Shown in pieces: positions 17,969 through 27,195 of a stretch of DNA of 64,000 nt (position 1 is its first letter; each line of letters begins with the position of its first letter). Origin of the DNA: Sphingomonas kaistensis. GTDB taxonomy: Bacteria; Pseudomonadota; Alphaproteobacteria; Sphingomonadales; Sphingomonadaceae. The translations under genes and the position numbers were made by a program. Where the stretch lies: the NCBI RefSeq assembly GCF_036884275.1, contig NZ_CP145607.1, positions 2,725,998 to 2,789,997 of the forward strand. The letters are read 5' to 3'. Below the pieces are notes generated by a model. The model saw only the letters and a list, made by a program, of their open reading frames with translations. It was not told where the DNA came from and made no database searches.

Positions 17969-19114
17969 TTACGGGGCGACTGCCGCGACAATTTCCGCCT
18001 GCTGCTCCTTCTTCAACGGCTGACCGACGCTTTGGTCCTTCAGTCGCATTGATGACCTGGCGGAAAGATAGTTTGTCGGCGCAAGCCAGCGTCGTCCGGT
18101 GCCCGGCACAGCCTTCTTGATCGGAATTCCGGCGACCAGCAGCGACACCCCCGGAAGTCGCTGCACGACCAGATGAATCGCGACCGGGATAAGGATGGAC
18201 ACAGCAGACAACACAACAAACGTCAGCGCGGTTGGCAGAACGACCAACCGCTCAAGCAAATGCCGAACCGCCGCACCTGAAATCGAGTGCCACAGAAAGA
18301 TCGTATAGCTGTAGCGGCCAATCCACTGCGCGAATGCGATCCGGGGGCAGTGCACCAGCATCAGATAGGCGCCGGCAATCCCGCACATGGTCGCCGACAG
18401 CATCCGGCGATGAAACTCGGTTCCTCCCGCCGTTTGCGCTGTCCACTGGAGCACAAGAACCGTCACGACCAGCGCAATTGCCAATCTGCTCAGTTCCGCC
18501 CTGGCAAGCAGGTGCAAATGATTCTGAAGGATCATCCCGACGATAAAGTAGGGCAGCAGGTACAGCGCACCATTGAAGCTGAGAAACGTCGTCGTGAAGA
18601 AGGTCCGCGACAACATTGTCGCAGCGAACCCGACGATCAGCAGGGTCGACCATCCCGGTCGGCTCTTGCTGTCCCAGATCGCCATGCAGAAGTAGATCAG
18701 AAGGATCGCCTGCAGGAACCAGAAATGCTGGTAATGGAAAAAGATCGCCTCCAGCGGGACGGTCTGATCCCCATAGACCATTCGACGCGCGACAACCGTG
18801 AAGAGCGTCGCGAAAAGCAGCGGCAATCCCAGCCTCTGCGCTCTTTTCCCAAGAAAATGTCCGAGATTGGACGAGGTGACTCGCCGGGAACCGTAAAGAA
18901 AACCGGCAAGCAAGGCGAAGGTCGGCATGCGCAGGAAGTCGAGGCTGCTCATCGCCTGCCTCCAGGCACTGCCTTCCGGCAAATGCATTCCGTTGTCGCT
19001 GGTCGGCCCGACGACATGGTAAAAAACCAGCGCCAGACAGGCGATCCCGCGCACTGTCATCAGTTCAAGTCTTGGCGCCTGGAATTGCCCAGCCGCACTT
19101 ATTCTCGGAGTCAT
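17969..19114 (-). CDS. Acyltransferase family 3 (OafA/YrhL-like) membrane protein
   Basis: About 381 residues with roughly ten transmembrane helices. The N-terminal ELMTVRGIACLALVFYHVVG contains the conserved R-x10-H of acyltransferase-3 proteins, which O-acylate sugars or lipids of envelope glycans. The C-terminus (VPGTGRRWLAPTNYLSARS) is cytoplasmic and basic. Start ATG 19114 gives MTPRISAAGQ. Base composition is less GC-rich than its neighbours and it has no glycan-synthesis partners beside it, so acquisition by transfer is plausible. Substrate unknown. Confidence 0.85.
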   Translation of the reverse strand: MTPRISAAGQFQAPRLELMTVRGIACLALVFYHVVGPTSDNGMHLPEGSAWRQAMSSLDFLRMPTFALLAGFLYGSRRVTSSNLGHFLGKRAQRLGLPLLFATLFTVVARRMVYGDQTVPLEAIFFHYQHFWFLQAILLIYFCMAIWDSKSRPGWSTLLIVGFAATMLSRTFFTTTFLSFNGALYLLPYFIVGMILQNHLHLLARAELSRLAIALVVTVLVLQWTAQTAGGTEFHRRMLSATMCGIAGAYLMLVHCPRIAFAQWIGRYSYTIFLWHSISGAAVRHLLERLVVLPTALTFVVLSAVSILIPVAIHLVVQRLPGVSLLVAGIPIKKAVPGTGRRWLAPTNYLSARSSMRLKDQSVGQPLKKEQQAEIVAAVAP

Positions 19115-19323
19115 ACGCGAGCACCATCCCCATGTGCACAACAGTGCGACCCCGAGCATGGTGCGCTATCGTTCAACAGTGGGTGGTAAAGTGATAATTA
19201 CCGGAAATCGAGCGCCAGTTGATCGTATTGTCCAAAATGGAACAGTCGAGATCCGAGCGATCGATCCGGCACTATTGTTACGGATCGCGAAAACCGACCT
19301 GTCCTGCCCTTGCCGATAGTAAT

Positions 19324-19644
19324 CTACGGCAGCCCAATATCCGACAGCCACCAAATGATGGCGCCTGCCATCACCGCCAGCGCCGTCAGCATCAGGCGTT
19401 TGCCAAGGCTCATCCTGAATACGTGCGGATTGTCCGCCCGATATTGTTCGGCCTGATTCCACGCCGCCCGGTTGGCGGATAGCAACCCCATGTCGAGCGG
19501 GCCGGTTGCCACCAGCCGCTCGCCGACCTCGCGATGCTCTTCGGGATCGAGCTCGGGATAGCGCAACAGCAATTCTTCGAGGCGCGTCAGGGATTGAAGG
19601 TCGTCCGCCCACCGGGCGCGACCTGCGTCTTCGTTCGATAACAT
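19324..19644 (-). CDS. Small protein with C-terminal membrane anchor
   Basis: A 106-residue protein of unknown function. The start chosen is ATG 19644 (MLSNEDAGRARW). The N-terminal ~70 residues are soluble, charged and helical (LTRLEELLLRYPELDPEEH); the C-terminus is one hydrophobic helix (LMLTALAVMAGAIIWWLSDIG), suggesting a tail-anchored inner-membrane protein. No family is recognised. It sits among other small genes on the same strand. Confidence 0.6.
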   Translation of the reverse strand: MLSNEDAGRARWADDLQSLTRLEELLLRYPELDPEEHREVGERLVATGPLDMGLLSANRAAWNQAEQYRADNPHVFRMSLGKRLMLTALAVMAGAIIWWLSDIGLP

Positions 19645-19711
19645 GCAAAACTCCAGCGGCGCCGGGCGCCATCGCACCCGGGCCGGTTCAATCAGTCAGA
19701 AAAGGGCGCCG

Positions 19712-19879
19712 TCAGCGGCGGCGGCGAAGCAGACGCTCGAAGCGGCTCCTGATCACCTGTTTCAGGCGCCGCAGCCGGAACACGCGAAGCGGGCTCGGCC
19801 GCTCACGCCGCAGTTCACCCGCAAGCGCACGGTCGATGACATAGCTGAGCGTGGTCAGCCGCAGGGTCTGGGTCGACAT
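19712..19879 (-). CDS. Small arginine-rich protein (55 aa)
   Basis: A short gene starting at ATG 19879 (MSTQTLRLTTLSYVIDRALA) and ending at TGA 19712, last residues FERLLRRRR. It is preceded by a GGAG Shine-Dalgarno six bases from the start, good enough to support translation. Very basic in the C-terminal half (about fourteen Arg), so nucleic-acid or membrane binding is possible. It does not fit the DUF1127 pattern that small Arg-rich alphaproteobacterial proteins usually show. Function unknown. Confidence 0.5.
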   Translation of the reverse strand: MSTQTLRLTTLSYVIDRALAGELRRERPSPLRVFRLRRLKQVIRSRFERLLRRRR

Positions 19880-19949
19880 GGCAAATCTCCATTGCTGCCG
19901 TCAGCACGATCGGCTGCGGCATGGCTGTTCGATGCTTGGAAAGGATCGA

Positions 19950-20303
19950 TCAGGCGGCTGGAGGTGCCCTGGCGCGATACGGCGCGCCGCCGGCGACGGC
20001 GTCGACACGGCGGGAGACAAGAGCCTGCTCGCCGACGGGACGCAGGACACTCGTCCTGACCTCGCTGGCGAACGGCGGGAGAATGACGGGATCGGGATCG
20101 TGCCGCTGGTTCTTGATCGCCGCGCGGCCGTCGTTCCCGGCAGGCGCGATGACGAGGCGCTTGGCAAAGGCCGAGGCAGCGTGCGGCTGCGCTTCGACCG
20201 GTACGGGTGATAGGGTGGCACCCGTCAGGATCCCGTAGAACAGGGCAAGCAGCAGCGCGAGGCTGCGGTGCGCGGCTGGCCGGCTGGAGTCCGAGAGGGT
20301 CAT
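19950..20303 (-). CDS. Hypothetical protein with N-terminal signal/anchor
   Basis: A 117-residue protein. After a short polar start comes a hydrophobic segment (SLALLLALFYGILTGATL) with a possible cleavage near VEAQP, so it is probably secreted or anchored by its N-terminus. The rest is basic and Pro/Ala-rich (LPPFASEVRTSVLRPVGEQ). The start at 20303 has an AGGATC ribosome-binding site. No family is recognised. Confidence 0.5.
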   Translation of the reverse strand: MTLSDSSRPAAHRSLALLLALFYGILTGATLSPVPVEAQPHAASAFAKRLVIAPAGNDGRAAIKNQRHDPDPVILPPFASEVRTSVLRPVGEQALVSRRVDAVAGGAPYRARAPPAA

Positions 20304-20371
20304 GATCCTGCCCTTCCATATGGCTCGGCGAACCCGAACCGCAACCCTTCAGCGCTGGTCGGAAAGCCGTC

Positions 20372-20905
20372 TCAGTGTCCGGGAAACGCCAGCAGGCTCT
20401 GCGTCGCCACGCCCTCGGCCTCGAGACTGGCCGCGCCGCCGAGATCAGGCAGGTCAATCAGGAATCGCGCGCCGGTCACCACCCCGCCCGCCCTGCGCAC
20501 CAGCCGCGCCGCGGCCAGCGCGGTTCCGCCGGTGGCGATCAGATCGTCGGCCAGCAGCACCGTGGCACCCGGCGCGCAGGCGTCGACGTGCATCGCCAGC
20601 CGGTCGGTCCCATATTCCAGCGCGTAATCCTCGGCGATGGTGGCGCCGGGCAGCTTGCCGTCCTTGCGGATCAGCAGCAGCCCGGCGCCCAGCTTCAGCG
20701 CCAGCGCAGTGGCGACGACGAAACCGCGCGCTTCCATTCCTGCGACGAGATCGGGGCGCCCGTCCACGGTGTCGGCCAGATGATCGATCGCCGCCGCAAA
20801 GCCTTCCGCATGAAGCAGTAAGGTCGTCACGTCGCGAAACAGGATCCCGGGCTTGGGATGATCCGGGATGGTCCGCACCAGGCTCTGCAATTCGTCTCGG
20901 GTCAT
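20372..20905 (-). CDS. apt: Adenine phosphoribosyltransferase
   Basis: A 177-residue purine salvage enzyme converting adenine plus PRPP to AMP. The PRPP-binding loop is VLLADDLIATGGTALAAA, and FRDVTTLLLHAEGFAAAID with GMEARGFVVATALALKLGAG matches Apt. The start is ATG 20905 (MTRDELQSLVRTIPDHP). It follows the petABC operon on the same strand but is separated from it by a strong terminator, so it needs some read-through or its own promoter. Confidence 0.95.
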   Translation of the reverse strand: MTRDELQSLVRTIPDHPKPGILFRDVTTLLLHAEGFAAAIDHLADTVDGRPDLVAGMEARGFVVATALALKLGAGLLLIRKDGKLPGATIAEDYALEYGTDRLAMHVDACAPGATVLLADDLIATGGTALAAARLVRRAGGVVTGARFLIDLPDLGGAASLEAEGVATQSLLAFPGH

Positions 20906-20925
20906 CGCTTGTGTCTCTTTCCAAA

Positions 20926-20965
20926 GAAGAAAGGCCCCCGTCACGCGGACGAGGGCCTTTCTTTT
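20926..20965 (-). terminator. Rho-independent terminator of the petABC operon
   Basis: Arms AAGAAAGGCCC (20927-20937) and GGGCCTTTCTT (20953-20963), extended by CGTC/GACG past a mismatch, make a long stem. Read on the minus strand it is followed by a T-rich tract, 20 bases past the cytochrome c1 stop. The A/T symmetry would also allow function on the plus strand. Confidence 0.85.
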
Positions 20966-20985
20966 GAAAGCCGGTGGCGGAGGGC

Positions 20986-21921
20986 CTAGCCAGCGATGCC
21001 GCTGTCGGCCTTGGCCTCGTCCATCCGCTCGCGGAACTCGGGGTCCAGCGGGCCGCGGATCGATACCTGGCGCTTCGCATTCGCCCAGATGTTGCGATAC
21101 GCCATGTAGGCCAGCACCGTGGCGATCAGCAGGAACACCAGCACCGCCCAGCCCGCACGATGACGCGCCTCAAGGGTCGGCTCGGCCGTCCAGACCAGGA
21201 ACGCCGACACGTCCTTGGCCATCTGATCGACGGTCGCCTTGGTGCCGTCGGCATAAGTCACCTGCCCATCGGACACGAGCGGCGCCGGCATGGCGATGTT
21301 GAGGTTGGCGAAATACGGGTTGAAGTGCAGTCCCTGCGGCGGCTTCGCATCGTTCGGCACCGGCTTGCCTTCCGCATTGCGGTAGGTGTCGGCGTTCGCA
21401 TAGCCGGTCAGCAGCGAGTAAACGTAGTTCGCGCCGTCGTGCCGGGCTTCGGTGATCAGGCTGAGATCGGGCGGATAGGCATTGTTGTTGGCCGCACGCG
21501 CCGCCGTCTCGTTCGGATACGGCGAGGGGAAGCGGTCGGACACCAGCGCCTTGCGGGTCGCCGCTTCACCCGTATCGGGATTCACCGACGGCACCTCGAT
21601 CGCCCACTGATTGGCGATCGCCTTCACTTCGGCTTCCGAATAGCCAAGGTCGGTCAGCTGGTAAAAACTGACGTACTTCATGCCATGGCAGGCCGCGCAC
21701 ACTTCCTTGTAGACCTGGAAGCCGCGTTGCAGCTGCTGGCGGTCGAACTTGCCCATCATGCCGTCCGAAGGAAGCTCCGCGTCGCGCGGGTCCTTGTGGA
21801 AGTAATAATAAGCGGCGTGCTCGGGTGGATTGCGGAAATAATCCAAGCCGTTGACGACCAGCGACCAGAGCAGGACGAAAACGAACCCTGCGCCGACGAA
21901 GAAACCGATGATGCGGACCAT
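20986..21921 (-). CDS. petC: Cytochrome c1 (bc1 complex)
   Basis: A 311-residue membrane-anchored c-type cytochrome of ubiquinol-cytochrome c reductase. The heme site is VCAACHGMKYVSFYQL, and the ligand region is consistent with NIAMPAPLVSDGQVTY. The C-terminal anchor is AGWAVLVFLLIATVLAYMAYR. The start is ATG 21921 (MVRIIGFFVGAGFVFVLLW, a signal peptide). It is third in petA-petB-petC, 16 bases after petB, and passes electrons from the Rieske protein to soluble or membrane cytochromes. Confidence 0.96.
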   Translation of the reverse strand: MVRIIGFFVGAGFVFVLLWSLVVNGLDYFRNPPEHAAYYYFHKDPRDAELPSDGMMGKFDRQQLQRGFQVYKEVCAACHGMKYVSFYQLTDLGYSEAEVKAIANQWAIEVPSVNPDTGEAATRKALVSDRFPSPYPNETAARAANNNAYPPDLSLITEARHDGANYVYSLLTGYANADTYRNAEGKPVPNDAKPPQGLHFNPYFANLNIAMPAPLVSDGQVTYADGTKATVDQMAKDVSAFLVWTAEPTLEARHRAGWAVLVFLLIATVLAYMAYRNIWANAKRQVSIRGPLDPEFRERMDEAKADSGIAG

Positions 21922-21937
21922 GGGTCTGATGTCTTTC

Positions 21938-23254
21938 TTATTCGGCCGGCTGCGGCGCGGTGGTCGAACCCGACGGAGCCAGGCCATAGGGCCGGCTTTC
22001 CGCCTTTTCACCGTGCAGCACGCTTTCGGAGATGCTGTTGGGGAGCGGCCGCGGCTTCTCGAACTTCGAGACGAGCGGCAGGATGATCAGGAAGTGCGCG
22101 AAATAATAAGCCGCGCAGATCTGGCTCAGCGCGATCCACGGCTGCTCCGCCGGCATGACGCCGCACAGGCCGAGGACCATGATGTCCGCCACCAGCACCC
22201 AGAAGAAGATCTTGTAGACCGGGCGGTAGCTGGTCGAACGGATCGGCGAGCGGTCCAGCCAAGTCAGGAAGAACAACAGCAGGATCGAGCCGAACATCGC
22301 CAGCACGCCCCACAGCTTGGCGGGCAGGATGAAGTCGACGGTGAAGGCGCGCAGGATCGCGTAGAACGGCCAGAAATACCATTCGGGGACGATGTGCGCC
22401 GGGGTCACCAGCGGGTTCGCCTCGATGTAGTTGTCGGGGTGGCCGAGGCTGTACGGGAAGAAATAGACCACCAGCGCGAAGATGATCAGCGCGACGCCGA
22501 TGCCGAAGCCGTCCTTCGCCGTGTAGAACGGGTGGAAAGGCAGCGTGTCCTTCTCGTTCTTGACGTCCACGCCCGTCGGGTTCGACGACCCCGGGATGTG
22601 AAGCGCCCAGATCTTCAATATGGTGACGCCCGCGATCACGAACGGCAGCAGATAGTGGAGCGAGAAGAAGCGGGTCAGCGCGGCCTGGTCGGGGGCATAG
22701 CCGCCGAGAATGAACACGCGCAGCGGCTCGCCGACCACCGGAATGGCCGAGAAGAAGCCGGTGATGACCTGCGCGCCCCAGTAGCTCATCTGGCCCCAGG
22801 GGAGGACGTAGCCCATGAAGGCGGTCGCCATCATCAGAAGGTAGATGACGAGGCCCAGCAGCCACACCATCTCGCGCGGCGCCTTGTACGAACCGTAATA
22901 AAGCCCGCGGAAGATGTGGATGTAGACGATGGCGAAGAAGAAGCTCGCGCCGTTCTGGTGAACGTAGCGCAGCACCCAGCCCGCCGGCACGTCGCGCATG
23001 ATGCGCTCGACGCTGTCGAACGCGCCTCCGGTAAAGCTGTAATAATGCATCGCCAGCACGATGCCGGTGATGATCTGGATCATCAGCGCGAGCCCCGCGA
23101 GGACGCCGAAGTTCCAGAAATAGTTGAGGTTGCGCGGCACGGGATAACCGCCGCCGATGGCGCCATAAACGAGGCGCGGGACCGGCAGACGCTGGTCCAT
23201 CCACTTCATGAACGGCGAGGTGGGTTCGTAGGGCTTGGCCCAGGCAAAGCTCAT
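21938..23254 (-). CDS. petB: Cytochrome b (bc1 complex)
   Basis: A 438-residue integral membrane subunit carrying hemes bL and bH. The quinol-site PEWY motif is [16 protein letters not shown]; heme-ligand helices include [19 protein letters not shown] and [20 protein letters not shown]. Eight helices fit the family. Start ATG 23254 ([11 protein letters not shown]). It lies 11 bases after petA. An Ala/Pro-rich C-terminal tail ([15 protein letters not shown]) extends beyond the last helix. Confidence 0.97.
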   Translation of the reverse strand: MSFAWAKPYEPTSPFMKWMDQRLPVPRLVYGAIGGGYPVPRNLNYFWNFGVLAGLALMIQIITGIVLAMHYYSFTGGAFDSVERIMRDVPAGWVLRYVHQNGASFFFAIVYIHIFRGLYYGSYKAPREMVWLLGLVIYLLMMATAFMGYVLPWGQMSYWGAQVITGFFSAIPVVGEPLRVFILGGYAPDQAALTRFFSLHYLLPFVIAGVTILKIWALHIPGSSNPTGVDVKNEKDTLPFHPFYTAKDGFGIGVALIIFALVVYFFPYSLGHPDNYIEANPLVTPAHIVPEWYFWPFYAILRAFTVDFILPAKLWGVLAMFGSILLLFFLTWLDRSPIRSTSYRPVYKIFFWVLVADIMVLGLCGVMPAEQPWIALSQICAAYYFAHFLIILPLVSKFEKPRPLPNSISESVLHGEKAESRPYGLAPSGSTTAPQPAE

Positions 23255-23265
23255 GGTGTCAGTCC

Positions 23266-23853
23266 TCAACCGATCCGGACAACGGTGTCGCTAGCAAATT
23301 CAAAGTCGGGCACAACGAGATTGAGCGGCGCCGGACCCTTACGGATGCGTGCGGCCGTGTCGTAGTGCGAGCCGTGGCACGGGCAGAAATATCCGCCGTA
23401 ATCGCCCTTGGTCTCCCCCTCGCCGATGCCGAGCGGCACGCAGCCGAGGTGGGTGCAGACGCCGAGCGTGATCAACCACTGATTCTTGCCGGGTTTGGTG
23501 CGGTCGGCGAGCGACTGCGGATCGCGCAGTTCGCTCAGCTGCACCGCATTGGCAGCCTGGATTTCGGCCGGGGTCAGCTGCTTGATGAACACCGGCTGCT
23601 TGCGCCAGCTGGTCTTGATGCCCTGGCCCGGCTGGATCTTGGAGATGTCGACCTCGATCGACGACAGCGCGAGCACGTCGGCCGAGGGGCTGGCCTGCAT
23701 CAGGAGCGGCGCCACGGCGGTCGCCGCGCCGACGCCTGCAAAGCTCACCGCGGCAATGTTGATGAAATCGCGGCGGCGAACGCCCGGATCGCCCGCTTCG
23801 GCCGGGGTCGGCTCGCCGGGCATCCGCGGCTGGGTTTGTTCAACGGTGGCCAT
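23266..23853 (-). CDS. petA: Ubiquinol-cytochrome c reductase iron-sulfur subunit (Rieske)
   Basis: A 195-residue Rieske protein. The N-terminus has a Tat-type twin-arginine region ([20 protein letters not shown]) forming the membrane anchor. The [2Fe-2S] ligands are in [10 protein letters not shown] and [10 protein letters not shown]. The start is ATG 23853 ([17 protein letters not shown]). It is the first gene of the bc1 operon; the 209-base region upstream is shared with divergent hemF. Confidence 0.97.
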   Translation of the reverse strand: MATVEQTQPRMPGEPTPAEAGDPGVRRRDFINIAAVSFAGVGAATAVAPLLMQASPSADVLALSSIEVDISKIQPGQGIKTSWRKQPVFIKQLTPAEIQAANAVQLSELRDPQSLADRTKPGKNQWLITLGVCTHLGCVPLGIGEGETKGDYGGYFCPCHGSHYDTAARIRKGPAPLNLVVPDFEFASDTVVRIG

Positions 23854-24062
23854 CAACGGGTCCTTGAGCTCGCTTGTTGGCGCCCTAAACGGGAGCATGA
23901 CGTGAAGCCGCCCCGGCGACGCGGAACGGGCTAATCGCCGCGCCTGATAGCGGGGCGTTCATCTCTCCTCAAGGGTGCAATGGACGCTTCAATGCCGAAA
24001 CGACCAAGGGGTGTGATCTCGTTTCTTGGCGAGCGCCCCCCGACCGGCTAGCCACGCGCGCC

Positions 24063-24908
24063 ATGCAAGCCCTCGACGAGCAACAATCCGCCGCCCGCGC
24101 CTGGTTCGAATCTCTGCGCAATCGAATCTGCGCCGAGTTCGAAGCGATCGAGCGCGAAGCCGGCTCCGACGCCTCCTTCGAATACACCCCGTGGGATCGC
24201 GAAGATCCGTCGGGCGAGCCGGGCGGCGGCGGCGTTCGGGGCGTCATGAAGGGCTGCGTGTTCGAAAAGGTCGGCGTCAACGTCTCTACCGTCGGCGGCA
24301 CCTTTACCGAGGAATTCGCAAAGTCGATTCCCGGCTCCAGCGAAAACGGCAATCGCTTTTTCGCCACCGGGATCAGCCTCGTCGCGCACATGGCCAACCC
24401 GCACGTCCCCGCGGTACATATGAACACCCGCTTCCTGTGCACCGCCCGCCGCTGGTTCGGGGGCGGCGCCGACCTCAACCCGGCGATTCCCTACCCGCAA
24501 GATACGCAAAGCTTTCACGCCGCGCTGAAAGCCGCCTGCGATGCCCACGGCGCCGACTATTACGAGCGCTATTCCAAATGGTGCGAAGACTATTTCTGGC
24601 TTCCCCACCGCAAGGTCGCGCGCGGGGTAGGCGGAATTTTCTACGACCGACTGGAAGGCGATTTCGCCGACAATTTCGCCTTCACCCGCGACGTCGGCGA
24701 AGCCTTTCTCGCCGCTTATCCGCAGATCGTCCGCGCCCGCATGGACACACCGTTCGACGAGGCCGACATGAACCGCCTGCTCGAGTTTCGCGGCCGCTAT
24801 GCCGAATTCAACCTGCTCTACGACCGGGGCACGATCTTCGGCCTCAAGACCGGCGGCAACGTCGACGCCATCCTGATGAGCCTGCCCCCGCTGGCAAAGT
24901 GGAGCTGA
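24063..24908 (+). CDS. hemF: Oxygen-dependent coproporphyrinogen III oxidase
   Basis: A 281-residue heme-synthesis enzyme that decarboxylates coproporphyrinogen III with O2. Family signatures include VNVSTVGGTFTEEFA, HMNTRFLCTARRWFGGGADL and KVARGVGGIFYDRLEGDF. Divergent from petABC, which makes physiological sense since cytochrome assembly needs heme; shared control is inference. Its stop is followed one base later by the convergent stop of the next gene. Confidence 0.97.
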   Translation: MQALDEQQSAARAWFESLRNRICAEFEAIEREAGSDASFEYTPWDREDPSGEPGGGGVRGVMKGCVFEKVGVNVSTVGGTFTEEFAKSIPGSSENGNRFFATGISLVAHMANPHVPAVHMNTRFLCTARRWFGGGADLNPAIPYPQDTQSFHAALKAACDAHGADYYERYSKWCEDYFWLPHRKVARGVGGIFYDRLEGDFADNFAFTRDVGEAFLAAYPQIVRARMDTPFDEADMNRLLEFRGRYAEFNLLYDRGTIFGLKTGGNVDAILMSLPPLAKWS

Positions 24909-24909
24909 C

Positions 24910-25728
24910 CTAGCCCTCGCCGTGCCCCGCGTGGGGCACCGATACATTGGCCTCGCCGCCGCCAGTCGCCTGCAGATACAGGCGGCAGGCGACCACCACG
25001 AACAATACCGACACGGCGGCAGCCAGCAATTGCTGAATCAGCGCCACCAGCGCTGCGCTGAGGCTGCCCGGCTCGATCGCGCCGAACGCCAGGATGATCG
25101 CCGCCGACAAGGCGCCGCCAAGCCCGCCGAGCAGCAGAAAGCCGACCACCATCAGCAGCACGATCAGCCCTAACAATTTGAGGAAGTGCCCACGGGTCTT
25201 GGCCCAGGTCTGCTTGAGGAGATTGATCGGACCGAAGTCGGAGTCCGCCGCCAGCGGGGTCATGAAGGCCAATCGCACCAGCACGAATAGCATCGCCAGG
25301 ATCAGGATCAACATCGCTGCAAGCACCGGTGCCGGTACGGTCTCCGGGGCCAGCGTCTGAGTCACGCCCGCCGACATGCTCAGCACGCTGATCGCCAGCG
25401 CAAACGGCAGGATCGCCAGCATCAGCGCGCCGAGCAGCGACGGCATCCGCCGGAACGCGTGCGCCAGCGCGCCGCCGACGGTGGACGGATGGCCGAGCGC
25501 GATTCGGCTCACCGCGATCTGGCTGGTGAGGCTCAGCAGCGCCGCGATCAGGCCGAACAAGCCGATCGCCCAATGCGTGTCCGCGGTCCGCGTACTGCTC
25601 GGCACAAAGGTCTCGAGGATCGCGCCCGGCACCACCGTCAAGGCCAGCGCAACGGCGAAGATCGCCCCGCCGTCGGCCCGGAACACGCCGCGCGCCTCGT
25701 CCCACGCCTGACCGATCGACAGCTTCAT
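24910..25728 (-). CDS. Multi-pass membrane protein, GPDPase-membrane-domain-like
   Basis: A 272-residue inner-membrane protein with about six helices ([57 protein letters not shown]). Overall layout resembles the glycerophosphoryl-diester phosphodiesterase membrane domain (DUF975-like) proteins common in sphingomonads, but no catalytic motif is visible. Start ATG 25728 ([19 protein letters not shown]). Function unknown. Confidence 0.75.
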   Translation of the reverse strand: MKLSIGQAWDEARGVFRADGGAIFAVALALTVVPGAILETFVPSSTRTADTHWAIGLFGLIAALLSLTSQIAVSRIALGHPSTVGGALAHAFRRMPSLLGALMLAILPFALAISVLSMSAGVTQTLAPETVPAPVLAAMLILILAMLFVLVRLAFMTPLAADSDFGPINLLKQTWAKTRGHFLKLLGLIVLLMVVGFLLLGGLGGALSAAIILAFGAIEPGSLSAALVALIQQLLAAAVSVLFVVVACRLYLQATGGGEANVSVPHAGHGEG

Positions 25729-25814
25729 TCCGCGTCCCACCCTGCTTGGCTTCCAATGAGCGGGGCTTAGCCGCCCTCTTGCCCCTTGGCCACTTTTCAT
25801 GGCTTGGGGATCCC

Positions 25815-26486
25815 ATGCGCACCGTGAAAGGCATCGAATGGCGGGTCAGCCACGACCTCGTCCCCTACGAACAAGCGCTCGCCGACATGGACGCCCGCGC
25901 CGCCGCCGTCCGCGCGGGCGAAGCGGGCGAGCGCGTATGGCTGCTCGAACACGCACCCCTGTTCACCGCCGGCACCAGCGCGGACCCGGCCGAACTGTTC
26001 AATCCGCAAGGCTTTCCGGTGTTCGAAGCCGGGCGCGGCGGGCGCTATACCTATCACGGACCGGGCCAGCGGGTCGGCTATCTGACCCTCGACCTCGCCA
26101 AACGCGGCAAGGACATCCGCTGCTTCGTACATGCGCTCGAAGGCTGGGTGATCGATACCCTCGCCGACCTCGGCGTCGCCGCCCATCGCTCGGAAGGGCG
26201 AATCGGGATCTGGACCGGCAGCGGCCCATCCGAAGCCAAGATCGGCGCCATCGGGGTGCGGGTGAAACGCTGGGTCACGCTGCACGGCTTTTCGATCAAC
26301 GTCGATCCCGACCTGTCGCACTTCGGCGGCATCGTGCCGTGCGGGATCGCCACTCACGGCGTGACCAGCCTGGCTGCCCTGGGGGTCGCCGCCACGCTTG
26401 CCGACGTCGATCACGCGCTCGAAAAGCGGCTGCCCGAATTCCTCGCCAAACTAGGTCCTTCGATCCCCCTCTTGGCGGATGGCTGA
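25815..26486 (+). CDS. lipB: Lipoyl(octanoyl) transferase
   Basis: A 223-residue enzyme that moves octanoyl from acyl carrier protein to lipoyl domains. Signatures: [18 protein letters not shown], the catalytic Lys in [16 protein letters not shown], and the nucleophilic Cys in [16 protein letters not shown]. Start ATG 25815 ([14 protein letters not shown]); an upstream in-frame extension reaches into the divergent gene's leader. Lipoate is needed by the pyruvate and 2-oxoglutarate dehydrogenases. Confidence 0.96.
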   Translation: MRTVKGIEWRVSHDLVPYEQALADMDARAAAVRAGEAGERVWLLEHAPLFTAGTSADPAELFNPQGFPVFEAGRGGRYTYHGPGQRVGYLTLDLAKRGKDIRCFVHALEGWVIDTLADLGVAAHRSEGRIGIWTGSGPSEAKIGAIGVRVKRWVTLHGFSINVDPDLSHFGGIVPCGIATHGVTSLAALGVAATLADVDHALEKRLPEFLAKLGPSIPLLADG

Positions 26487-26561
26487 CCTTTCACTACACA
26501 GCGCGGTGATTTGCGACGTGGGACAGCCACGCCAGATCGAATTTTCTAGGGAGTGATTCGA

Positions 26562-26825
26562 ATGCGTGCTCTGATCCTGGTCGCCACCGCGGCCCTCGCT
26601 CTGTCGGCTTGCAGCAGCAATGAAGCCGCCAACAACACCGCCATGGAAGAGAACATGGCCGTCGACACCAACGCCGTCGCCGACATGAACGCCATGGACG
26701 CCAACATGACCATGGACTCGAACATGACCATGGACAGCAACATGGCTGCCGACAGCAACATGATGATGAACGACACCAACATGATGTCGAACGACGGCAA
26801 CATGATGATGAACAACGCGATGTAA
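26562..26825 (+). CDS. Met/Asn/Asp-rich lipoprotein
   Basis: An 87-residue predicted lipoprotein. The signal peptide MRALILVATAALALSAC ends in a good lipobox (LSAC). The mature ~71 residues hold about 18 Met, almost all paired with Asn or Asp, in short repeats such as MTMDSN, DSNMAADSN and DTNMMSNDGN. Such composition suggests disorder and possibly soft-metal binding (Met thioethers bind Cu(I)), but no defined motif proves this. A GGAG-type site precedes the start. The transcript ends at a strong terminator. Function unknown. Confidence 0.75.
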   Translation: MRALILVATAALALSACSSNEAANNTAMEENMAVDTNAVADMNAMDANMTMDSNMTMDSNMAADSNMMMNDTNMMSNDGNMMMNNAM

Positions 26826-26866
26826 GTCGCTTCCGGGATCCTTTGCGGAACCCGGAGTTCTCACGG

Positions 26867-26904
26867 AAAGGGGCCGTTGGCATCACGCCGGCGGCCCCTT
26901 TTCT
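26867..26904 (+). terminator. Rho-independent terminator
   Basis: Stem AAAGGGGCCG (26867-26876) / CGGCCCCTTT (26892-26901) with a 15-base loop, ending in a short T-tract. It lies 41 bases past the Met-rich lipoprotein stop. Confidence 0.85.
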
Positions 26905-26934
26905 GTTGGCGGTAAAGCCGCTAGCCCAGTGTGC

Positions 26935-27186
26935 ATGATCCGCCTTGCCCCTCCGCTCGCCGCCCTGCTGCTTCTTGCGGCCTGCGGCGACAAGCAGCCC
27001 GCCACCGTTAACGAAGCCGTCAGCGACAGCGGGCTCGAACAGGAGAACGTGGTCGCCGGCGACGTCACCGCAATCGACGCCGCCACCGCCGACGATGCGC
27101 AAATGGCGAACGACATGGCCCCGCCCGCGCTCGACGAGGAGGGCAACAACAGCGCCGGCAACAACTCGAGCGACAACGAAGCCTGA
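26935..27186 (+). CDS. Small Asp/Asn/Ala-rich lipoprotein
   Basis: An 83-residue predicted lipoprotein. The signal peptide MIRLAPPLAALLLLAAC ends in a lipobox (LAAC). The mature part is acidic and Asn/Ala-rich (DATADDAQMANDMAPPALDE, then NNSAGNNSSDNEA) and looks disordered. It lies 32 bases after the terminator of the Met-rich lipoprotein, so it likely has its own promoter. The two share composition but little alignable sequence. Function unknown. Confidence 0.65.
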   Translation: MIRLAPPLAALLLLAACGDKQPATVNEAVSDSGLEQENVVAGDVTAIDAATADDAQMANDMAPPALDEEGNNSAGNNSSDNEA

Positions 27187-27195
27187 CGACAAAGG

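Noticed and set aside
17958..17976. CCCCGT/ACGGGG hairpin after ychF as a terminator
   Set aside because: Six-base stem without a T-tract, overlapping the acyltransferase stop; insufficient support.
21851..23365. 504-codon plus-strand frame opposite cytochrome b
   Set aside because: Highly Arg/Asp/His-rich shadow of petB, which is unmistakable on the other strand.
26690..26825. Tandem short repeats as a CRISPR-like array
   Set aside because: They are codon-phase repeats inside a lipoprotein gene with no spacer structure.
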